From Dermabacter sp. p3-SID358 (GTDB taxonomy: Bacteria; Actinomycetota; Actinomycetes; Actinomycetales; Dermabacteraceae), in NCBI RefSeq assembly GCF_025147465.1, contig NZ_JALXOZ010000005.1, positions 1 to 64,000 on the forward strand: a stretch of DNA of 64,000 nt. Reading direction: 5' to 3'. Of the stretch, positions 17,159-23,694 are shown one piece after another (position 1 is the first letter of the stretch; each line of letters begins with the position of its first letter). A program made the translations under genes and the position numbers. Under the pieces are notes generated by a model that did not search any database, was not told where the DNA came from, and saw only the letters and a program-made list of their open reading frames with translations.

Positions 17159-17404
17159 CTAAATGGCATTCTTTAGCGCTTCGCGGATTGCCTGAGACCG
17201 TGACCATCCGTTTGTAGCGGCATATTCGTCGAGGTCTGATAACTCGCCAGGGGAAAGCCGAATGGAGATCACCTTCGCAGCATCTTCGTTTCGAGGTTTC
17301 CTTCCCCGTCGACGAAGTGTCTCTACGTCGTAGCCTTGCTCAGCTTCGGTTACCCACGCATCGATTTGCTCTTCGCTGACTGGCTTCCCGTCGATAGTTT
17401 TCAT
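17159..17404 (-). CDS. Ribbon-helix-helix antitoxin
   Basis: An 81-residue protein whose C-terminal half (VISIRLSPGELSDLDEYAATNGWSRSQAIREAL) is a CopG/RHH DNA-binding domain. The N-terminal half (MKTIDGKPVSEEQIDAWVTEAEQGYD) is the sort of toxin-binding segment seen in RHH antitoxins. It would neutralise the neighbouring toxin and repress the operon. The ATG is 2 bp upstream-coupled to the toxin gene. The pair may stabilise the module. Confidence 0.75.
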   Translation of the reverse strand: MKTIDGKPVSEEQIDAWVTEAEQGYDVETLRRRGRKPRNEDAAKVISIRLSPGELSDLDEYAATNGWSRSQAIREALKNAI

Positions 17405-17471
17405 GCAAGTAATCGTAATACGGAAAAGGTTTCTCGGCTAGGGGGAGGCTGCTTTCTTTCGGCGCTCAGCG

Positions 17472-17492
17472 GAGTTTAAGTTCAGCGTGTAG
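17472..17492 (+). repeat. Module-border repeat, copy C
   Basis: The 21 bp begin GAGTTTAAGTTCAGCGTG and encode EFKFSV-stop. They are followed by CTAGGGC, as at copy B. The copy stands between the toxin-antitoxin pair and the HNH gene. The remaining bases 17405-17619 hold no gene. Confidence 0.65.
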
Positions 17493-17619
17493 CTAGGGCG
17501 GTAAGGACTCACGGCTTATCAAACACCGTTTCATGCAGACTGTGACCGAATTCGGGGGCGACTCTAATAAGGGATAATCGGTCGAGAGTAGTAATACCAA
17601 GGTTGCATTGGAGGACGCA

Positions 17620-18069
17620 GTGGCACAACGCTCTAGGCTGGTCAACCCCGAAGGGTTCGACGGAAGAGCCTGGTTATCGGTTGAAGAATGGGAGACATAT
17701 CGTCGGAGGGCAGCGGTTCGCTACCCTCAAAAGTTACGGAATGAGGTCATCGCACGAGACGGGGAGGTATGTAGCATTTGTGGCTCTGATAGTGAGAAAC
17801 CGATACAGCTCGCGCACCGCATTCCGTTCAAAATGGGTCTGATTGACTTCGGTCTTACACCTGAGTGGCTTGATGGAGTCGATAATCTGCGGCTCGCTCA
17901 TCAAGGAGCGTGTAACGATTTAGTGGAATGTAGTTTCGGGGAAGTTCCTCAGTTGCTCGTCTCGTTCGGATTGAATCTCCAGGAGAGTCCGGTGGTACGT
18001 TCCGGGATTGCAACCCTCGAACAAGTTGATGGCGGGGATGTCGTCGAGTTCAAGTTCAACGTAACCTAA
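17620..18069 (+). CDS. HNH nuclease-like protein
   Basis: A protein of 149 residues with a central HNH motif: CSICGSDSEKPIQLAHRIPF, then a Leu-Thr-Pro spacer and NLRLAHQGACNDL. The two cysteines and the AHR/NL..AH pattern fit a metal-dependent nuclease fold. The GTG at 17620 is preceded by GGAGGA. A TTG at 17608 is the alternative. The protein ends VVEFKFNVT, and these last codons are copy D of the module-border repeat. It is directly followed by a broken serine recombinase. It could be a small restriction-type endonuclease or the host gene used as attachment site. Confidence 0.7.
   Translation: MAQRSRLVNPEGFDGRAWLSVEEWETYRRRAAVRYPQKLRNEVIARDGEVCSICGSDSEKPIQLAHRIPFKMGLIDFGLTPEWLDGVDNLRLAHQGACNDLVECSFGEVPQLLVSFGLNLQESPVVRSGIATLEQVDGGDVVEFKFNVT
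18046..18066 (+). repeat. Module-border repeat, copy D (3' end of the HNH gene)
   Basis: The 21 bp begin GAGTTCAAGTTCAACGTA and form the last codons EFKFNVT of the HNH gene. The recombinase gene starts 23 bp later. This is the only copy that lies in an apparently intact gene. Confidence 0.75.
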
Positions 18070-18089
18070 GGCGAGCTAGTGCTAGTTGT

Positions 18090-18509
18090 GTGACAACACG
18101 TGCTGCCATTTACCTTCGCATCTCGCTCGATGCTGCAATGAACGGTCTTGCCATCGAGCGTCAGCGAGAAGACTGTAGAGCCATTGCAAAGCAGCGTGGC
18201 TGGACGGTCGTACACACCTATGTGGATCAGTCGATCTCGGCCTCTAAGAAAGACGTGGAACGTCCCGACTACGACGCGATGGTCGCTAGTCTTAAGCGAG
18301 GCGAGCTAGACGCGATTATTTGCTAGGACTTGGATCGTCTAACACGACAGCCCTCGCAGCTCGAAGAGTAGATCGACAGAGCGGAAGAGCACGGGTTGAA
18401 GCTTGTTACCGCGAATGGTGATGCGGACCTCAGTACTGACGGAGGCCGGATATTCGCGCGTATCAAGGCGGCCGTGGCACGCGGTGAAGTCGAGCGAAAA
18501 GGGGCTAGG
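18090..18509 (+). pseudogene. Serine recombinase (resolvase-type) fragment with two amber codons
   Basis: The frame opens with GTG and gives TTRAAIYLRISLDAA, with the catalytic-serine motif YLRIS. It continues through the resolvase domain (ERQREDCRAIA, VDQSISASKKDVERPDYDA) and on through DLDRLTRQPSQLEE, GRIFARIKAAVARGEVERK. Two TAG codons (18324-18326 and 18369-18371) stand exactly where tryptophan is expected (CWDLDRL and EEWIDRA). The degenerate second copy at 27.0 kb keeps TGG at both places. Homology stops near 18505 at an IS3 fragment, so the large C-terminal part is lost. The gene once mediated site-specific recombination. It is now inactive unless amber codons are read through. Confidence 0.85.
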
Positions 18510-18664
18510 TTGATCGGTGTGCATCATTCACCCAGGTTCAGGCGCACACGTTTTAATCGCCTGAGCTAAGGATTCGGCGGTCAACGCTGTCGTCGGCGAT
18601 GTAGCCACGGTGTGGGCAACGATTGAACGGTCGAACAGGTCCATCACCGGTGACAGGTAGACCC
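18510..18664 (-). pseudogene. IS3-family transposase fragment
   Basis: The minus strand encodes YLSPVMDLFDRSIVAHTV, then SPTTALTAESLAQAIKT and, after a TGA, MMHTDQ. This is the integrase-core region of IS3-type OrfB (the DLFDRSIV and HTDQG blocks). Only about 50 residues remain. It joins the recombinase fragment on one side and a TlpA-like fragment on the other, so it marks an IS-mediated deletion. Confidence 0.75.
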
Positions 18665-18880
18665 TCCTCCATCAGCGACCGGTCGGAGAAGTCCGGCAGC
18701 GGGGCACGTTCCTTCTCTGCGTAGATAATCTCGGTTTGGCCTCCTGGTGAGTGGAACTGGAAGGTGCCCCCACGGCGACGGCGTTTCGCCGTCGCCTGAG
18801 AAACAGGCCACCAGGGTCACGGCGATGAGCACCGCGGCAACCGCGATGGCGGCTCTGCGGGTGTGTGCTCGGCATGGATT
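18665..18880 (-). pseudogene. N-terminal fragment of a TlpA-like lipoprotein
   Basis: The minus strand shows a lipoprotein signal (RRAAIAVAAVLIAVTLVAC, lipobox LVAC) followed by FSGDGETPSP. In another frame comes GTFQFHSPGGQTEIIYAEKE and residues including APLPDFSDRSLMEEG. Together they look like the start of an actinobacterial TlpA/thioredoxin-family disulfide reductase. The frame change falls in the C-run at 18767-18771. The fragment ends at the IS3 junction, so the redox domain is lost. Confidence 0.6.
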
Positions 18881-19025
18881 AGATCTCCATATTCCGGGGC
18901 GGTGGGGAAGAAGACGGTGTTCTGGTTGTCCCGGAAGACCACAACACCGAGGAAGGTCATCGTGCTGCCCAGTGGGTGGTCTGCAGTGACTCTGCCCACC
19001 TCGGCGCTCAACCCTGCTGTGGGGG
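18881..19025 (-). other. Unrecognised coding-like remnant
   Basis: Between the TlpA-like fragment and the multicopper oxidase, the minus strand carries a protein-like frame (VGRVTADHPLGSTMTFLGVV, then FFPTAPEYGDLIHAEH). I do not recognise it. It has no clear start and may be the end of a deleted gene. Confidence 0.35.
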
Positions 19026-20305
19026 TTACTCGTAGCGAAGCGAGCTGAGCATCCCGGTTTCCATGTGATAGGCGTTATGGCAGTGAAATGCCCACTCCCC
19101 GGGGTTGTCAGCAATCAGGTCGGCGATCATGGTTTCACCGTGGCGGAGAAGGACGGTGTCCTTGCGTAGCCCGCCGCTGCCGGGCAGCGCCCACGTGTGG
19201 CCGTGGATATGCATGGGATGGGGCATCATGGTCCTGTTGCGCATGACCATCCGCAGGCGCTGGCTCTCCTGTACGGTCGCGGAGGAGGATTGGCCGTCGG
19301 TGAGAATGCTCCATTCATACGGCATCATCTGCCCGCCCAGGTCAATACTGACTTCTCGGTCTGGTGTGCCCTCGGGCAGGAGTGCACGGTCTGCTGGCTT
19401 TAGGGAGGACAGAAGCAGTCCGGTGGATGACAACTCGGGGAAGTCGACATCGGGGCGGGGGGCCTGACCGCCAGCGGTGCGGATGACGGCGAAGGCGCGG
19501 TCGTCCTTACCCACCGCCAAAGCCGTGAGCGGGAAGATGCCGTCGCCGAGGATGACCTCGACGTCGACACGCTCGCCCATCGACAGGTAGATCGATTCGG
19601 TCTCCCAGGGCTGGACAGGGAAGCCGTCGGTGTGGGTGACGGTCATGCGGTGATCACCGAGGGCCACCTTGAAGATGGTGTCACCGCCGGAGTTGATAAA
19701 CCGCAGGCGGGCCTTGTCGCCCGGTCGAGCTTCGAAGGTCCGATGAGCACGGGGGATACGTCCGTTGATGAGGTAGTGCGGATACATCACATCGCCGGCA
19801 TCCCCGCCCAGTACCCGGTCCGGGGTGCCGTGCATCATCTGGCCGTGACCTCCCATTCCCATCCTCCCGTTATGGTCGCCCGAACCCATTCCGGTGAGCT
19901 TGTCGAGCTCATCGTCGGGAGTGCCCTGAATGCCATCGACCCAGTCGTCGAGCACGATGGTCCACTCGACGTCCTGGTCCTCAGCGTCTTGCGGGTCACG
20001 GATGATCAGTGGGGCGTGGAGGCCGCGATCAAGTTGCAGGCCGGTGTGGGAATGGTAGAAGTAAGTGCCACCGTGGGGGACTTCAAAAACATAGGAGAAA
20101 GACTCGCCAGGTTCAATGGGGTCCTGGGTCATGCCGGGCACACCGTCGGCTCACCGAGCGCAGTGGGGGTGGGAGTGGGGCGAAGGGAGGGACCTGGTGC
20201 CGAGGCAGCGGGTCCAGGGTCGCTGGTGCAGGCGGCCACGGCCCCGGTGCCGGCGAGAACGAGCCCGCCGAGCAGAAACTGTCGTCGGGAAAACGCGTTC
20301 GTCAG
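19026..20305 (-). pseudogene. Multicopper oxidase with internal deletion
   Basis: A copper oxidase of the CueO/CopA-oxidase type, which would convert Cu(I) to less toxic Cu(II) outside the membrane. The N-terminus (SRRQFLLGGLVLAGTGAVAA followed by Cys) is a twin-arginine lipoprotein signal, but its start codon is CTG where ATG is expected. After TALGEPTV the frame shifts to PGMTQDPIEPGESF, and the expected first copper block (HWHG) is missing, perhaps 70-90 residues. The second block HSHTG, and the C-terminal HPMHIHGHTW and HCHNAYHMETGM, are intact. The remaining 371-residue frame is 19026-20141. Activity is unlikely. Confidence 0.85.
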
Positions 20306-20376
20306 GATTTAACCGTCCTTGGCGCATGATTTCAGTGACACCGGAGACAGGCGCAGGTGAGGACCCTACTGAGCCA

Positions 20377-20955
20377 TCACGTCAGGCGCAGGTCTGTGAC
20401 ACAGGTGGCACCATCGTCAGTGGTGGAAAACTCCGTGGTGCCGGTACGCCCCTGGTAGCTGACCTCAATCAGGCCGGTGACATCATCGGGAAGCCAGAAG
20501 CCAATAAACCCGTTGTCGAAGGTGGTTGTCGCCTCGTCCACCAGCACCTCACCGGTCGCCTCATCGGTGATCGTGACCTGGATATCCTCATTGGCGAGTT
20601 CCCCCTGGCAGGTCGTGAGGCTGTGGTAGAAGCAGTCGTGAGTGGAGGTGAGATAGGGTGCGATCGAGACATACGTCTGATTGTCGGGAAGATCGACCAC
20701 GACTTCCTGGTCATCGCTCGAGAGCAGCAGTTCATCGGCACGCACTGAGGCGATCAGATCCGTGGGACGCTCAGTGACTTTCTGCCGGTCGAGGTGATCA
20801 ATGATCTCCACCGCGTCCATGTCGGCCAGGCCATGGGTAGTCAGGAATGCATCCTGGGAGACCGTCCCGTCGGCGGTGGGTTCCGGGTCGGCGACCGAAC
20901 ACCCCGTGAGGGCGAGGGCAAGGGCGACGGTTGCGATTGCTGCTCGTTTTTTCAC
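20377..20955 (-). CDS. cueP: CueP-family copper-binding lipoprotein
   Basis: A 192-residue lipoprotein (signal KKRAAIATVALALALTGC). The mature protein matches CueP, a periplasmic copper-binding and redox protein known from Salmonella. Features are the start VSQDAFLTTHGLADMDAVEI, the central CFYHSLTTCQGEL with two conserved cysteines, and the terminal ATCVTDLRLT. The GTG at 20955 is preceded by AAGGAG at 6-bp spacing. Earlier starts to 21030 are not supported. It lies next to the multicopper oxidase, head to head with copR, and probably responds to the CopR box at 21281-21300. Confidence 0.88.
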   Translation of the reverse strand: MKKRAAIATVALALALTGCSVADPEPTADGTVSQDAFLTTHGLADMDAVEIIDHLDRQKVTERPTDLIASVRADELLLSSDDQEVVVDLPDNQTYVSIAPYLTSTHDCFYHSLTTCQGELANEDIQVTITDEATGEVLVDEATTTFDNGFIGFWLPDDVTGLIEVSYQGRTGTTEFSTTDDGATCVTDLRLT

Positions 20956-21280
20956 GTCAATCTCCTTGGATCGTGGTAAGACCGTGAGAAGACACCGCCT
21001 CAAGGTCGATGCCATACCTTTATCTTGCACGGGTGCCTGACGAACTAGAAATCAAAAACCCTGCTCACAGCCTTATAACAGGGCGAAAAGGGGGTGAATT
21101 CGGTGGGCTGGGTCACCACAGGGACACCACCCCACGGCCGTGGGCGATGTCCTTCTACCCGCCCCGGGTATGCGGTGCAGGCAGTGAAATCCCTGGTGGC
21201 GCCTGCTGAACCGACCAGGGGAGGCGATGCCGCCGGCCCGGGGTGGGGCACAGGGGTGACGGCGGTCGAGGGGTGATGTT

Positions 21281-21300
21281 TGAAGATTTGATGAAGATTT
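21281..21300 (+). promoter_or_regulatory. CopR box
   Basis: TGAAGATTT-GA-TGAAGATTT is a perfect direct repeat with a 2-bp spacer. It agrees with the motif I know for the Corynebacterium glutamicum copper regulator CopR. It lies between cueP (minus) and copR (plus) and 60-80 bp before the copR start. It implies autoregulation and copper induction. Confidence 0.8.
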
Positions 21301-21359
21301 CCCCGCCGGACGCTGAGCGAGGGTGGTATTCCCTCCTGGCCAGAGCGATGCTGGGGTCT

Positions 21360-22082
21360 ATGGCTGACCGCACACCGACCACCGCCACGCCCCCGAGGCG
21401 GGTGCTGGTCGTCGATGATGAACAACCCCTGGCTCAGATGGTGGCCTCCTACCTCATCCGGGCCGGTTTCGATACCCGCCAGGCGTACACCGGCACCCAG
21501 GCCGTGGACGAGGCCCGTCGCTTTTCCCCCGATGTTGTGGTGCTGGATCTGGGGCTGCCCGAACTCGACGGCCTGGAAGTGTGCCGACGGATCCGCACCT
21601 TCTCGGACTGCTACATCCTCATGCTCACCGCGCGTGGCAGCGAGGACGACAAGATCAGCGGTTTAACCCTGGGGGCGGACGACTACATCACTAAACCTTT
21701 TAGCATCCGGGAACTGGTGACCCGGGTGCATGCGGTGCTGCGCCGCCCGCGCACCAGCATCACCCCACCGCAGGTGACCACCCCCTTGATCGTTGGTGAC
21801 CTCATCCTTGACCCCGTCGCCCATCGGGTGCGGGTGGGGGAGACGACCGTGGAGCTCACCCGCACGGAGTTCGAGCTGCTGGTTGCCCTGGCCCTGCGCC
21901 CCGGCCAGGTGCTGACCCGCCACGACCTGGTCACCGAGGTCTGGGACACCACGTGGGTCGGTGATGAACGCATCGTCGATGTCCACATCGGCAACTTGCG
22001 TCGCAAGCTCGGCACCGACACCCGGGGCCGGGGGTTTATCGACACCGTGCGTGGCGTGGGCTACCGGGTGGGGCAGCCATGA
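21360..22082 (+). CDS. copR: Copper-responsive response regulator CopR
   Basis: An OmpR/PhoB-type response regulator of about 240 residues. The receiver domain shows VDDE near the start, the phosphorylation Asp in VVVLDLGLPELDG, a TARGSEDD segment and the KPF lysine. The C-terminal winged helix has ELTRTEFELL and VRGVGYRVG. The start is ATG 21360 (MADRTP) or 21348. Earlier in-frame ATGs lie inside the CopR box and are unlikely. The stop overlaps the copS start (ATGA). By its operator and context it senses extracytoplasmic copper through CopS and activates oxidase, CueP and ATPase genes. Confidence 0.92.
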   Translation: MADRTPTTATPPRRVLVVDDEQPLAQMVASYLIRAGFDTRQAYTGTQAVDEARRFSPDVVVLDLGLPELDGLEVCRRIRTFSDCYILMLTARGSEDDKISGLTLGADDYITKPFSIRELVTRVHAVLRRPRTSITPPQVTTPLIVGDLILDPVAHRVRVGETTVELTRTEFELLVALALRPGQVLTRHDLVTEVWDTTWVGDERIVDVHIGNLRRKLGTDTRGRGFIDTVRGVGYRVGQP

Positions 22083-23206
22083 ATCACGGGCCCGGCCTGA
22101 CCTTCCGCTTCCTGGCCGCCCAGGTGTTGGTCGTGGTGATTAGCCTGCTGGTGGCCGCGGTCGTGGCCACGATGGTGGGCCCGACCCTGTTCCATGATCA
22201 TATGTTGATGACCGGCCCGGAGGACCCCTCGCTAGAGCTGTTCCATGCCGAGCAGGCCTACCGGGACGCCAACCTGATCACCCTGGCCGTCGCCCTGCCC
22301 ACCGCCTTGATCAGCGCCCTGCTGGCCAGCCTGTGGTTATCGCGTCGTCTGCGCACCCCCCTGCAGGATCTCACCCGCGCCGCTACCAGCCTGGCGGCCG
22401 GTAACTCCCGTATCCGCGTGCCCGCCGGAGAAGCAGGCCCCGAGGTCGCCACCCTGGCGCATGCCTTCAACACCATGGCCGACCGGCTGGAACACACCGA
22501 ACAGGTCCGCCGCCAGATGCTCTCTGATCTGGCCCACGAAATGGGCACCCCCTTATCGGTGCTCACGGTCTACCTCGATGGTCTCCAGGACGGGGTCGTG
22601 GACTGGAATAATGCCACCCACACGATCATGGCTGACCAACTCACCCGCCTGACCCGGTTGATGGAAGACATCGACGATGTCTCCCGGGCCCAGGAACACC
22701 GGATCGATTTGGACCTGGCGGAGGAAGAGCTCGGGGATCTGCTCCATACCGCCGCTGCTGCCGCGGGGAAAGCTTATGCTGACAAAGGCGTCGATTTACA
22801 GGTCGAGACCATTACGGACACCGCCTGGGTGCTCGTGGACCGGCAACGCTTCGGCCAGGTGATGAGCAATCTCCTGTCGAACGCGCTACGGCATACCCCG
22901 GCCGGCGGGCAGGTCCGGATTAGCGTCCACCGACAGGGGGCCTCCACCGCGCTCATCCACGTCGCCGATGACGGCGAGGGTATCCCACCTGGCCAGCTCG
23001 GACACATCTTCGAACGCTTCTACCGGGGGGATGCCGCCCGCAGCCGGGACAACGGCGGGTCCGGTATCGGTCTGACCATCTCCAAGGCATTGATCGAGGC
23101 CCACGGCGGCACTCTCACCGCCACCTCCCCCGGACCCGGTCGCGGAGCGGTGTTTGCCCTCCGCCTCCCGCTGTCCCCTCCCGACAGTGAGGAGGCTGCT
23201 CGGTGA
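22079..23206 (+). CDS. copS: Copper sensor histidine kinase CopS
   Basis: A 375-residue membrane kinase. Transmembrane segments lie at about residues 9-33 and 66-86, with a short extracytoplasmic loop (FHDHMLMTGPEDP...LFHAEQAY) carrying histidine and methionine residues that could bind copper. HAMP follows, then the H-box SDLAHEMGTPLSVL, N-box NLLSNALRHTP and the ATP-binding DGEGIPP and GGSGIGL motifs. It overlaps copR by four bases. Together they form the two-component copper system of the module. Confidence 0.92.
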   Translation: MNHGPGLTFRFLAAQVLVVVISLLVAAVVATMVGPTLFHDHMLMTGPEDPSLELFHAEQAYRDANLITLAVALPTALISALLASLWLSRRLRTPLQDLTRAATSLAAGNSRIRVPAGEAGPEVATLAHAFNTMADRLEHTEQVRRQMLSDLAHEMGTPLSVLTVYLDGLQDGVVDWNNATHTIMADQLTRLTRLMEDIDDVSRAQEHRIDLDLAEEELGDLLHTAAAAAGKAYADKGVDLQVETITDTAWVLVDRQRFGQVMSNLLSNALRHTPAGGQVRISVHRQGASTALIHVADDGEGIPPGQLGHIFERFYRGDAARSRDNGGSGIGLTISKALIEAHGGTLTATSPGPGRGAVFALRLPLSPPDSEEAAR

Positions 23207-23245
23207 TCACACCCTGCCCCGCGTGAGGGCCGTGCCCTCCATCCA

Positions 23246-23273
23246 TTGAAAATATACCCCAGGGGGGTATACG
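23246..23273 (+). promoter_or_regulatory. Copper-repressor operator within a sigma-70-type promoter
   Basis: TTGAAA (23246-23251) and TATACG (23268-23273) are spaced 16 bp. The spacer is filled by the palindrome ATACCCCAGGGGGGTAT (23254-23270), the same operator type as at 3848-3898. It controls the HMA protein and probably the CopB-type ATPase downstream, apparently by a CsoR-like repressor encoded elsewhere. Confidence 0.75.
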
Positions 23274-23317
23274 CTAGCGAGCGTTACCGCATCCCACCGA
23301 CCCGTAGGAGCTTTCCC

Positions 23318-23644
23318 ATGATCACCTCCCCGCCCCGCCTCTTGCCGATGGCCTCCCACGGCTGCAGCTGTTGCGGACCTGCCTCACGTGCCGACACCGC
23401 CTCCATCCCTGCCGCCAGCGACTCGTCAGCAGGAGGGTCCTCCCCGAGCTACCAGGTCACCGGCCTGACCTGCGGACACTGCGCGAAAAGCGTGACCCAG
23501 GCCCTTCAGGCCCTCCCCCAGGTCGACGACGTCCAAATTGATCTCGCTGCTGGTGGTGTTTCCACCGTCACGGTCACCGGTGTCGTACCTCCGGAGATGG
23601 TTCGCCGGGCCATCGAGGAGGCCGGCTACACAGTCTTGTCCTGA
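23318..23644 (+). CDS. HMA-domain copper chaperone with Cys-rich N-terminus
   Basis: A 108-residue protein. The C-terminal 65 residues are an HMA domain with GLTCGHCAKS. The N-terminal 45 residues contain GCSCCGPAS, a cysteine cluster that could bind copper on its own. The ATG at 23318 follows GTAGGAG. The gene comes directly after the operator and 50 bp before the CopB-type ATPase. It is the counterpart of copZ in the first copper operon, but with an added metal-binding extension. Confidence 0.88.
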   Translation: MITSPPRLLPMASHGCSCCGPASRADTASIPAASDSSAGGSSPSYQVTGLTCGHCAKSVTQALQALPQVDDVQIDLAAGGVSTVTVTGVVPPEMVRRAIEEAGYTVLS

Positions 23645-23694
23645 GCAGTTTTACCCATCATCTCGACCCGACCGGGTTGAGCGGAAGGAACGTC

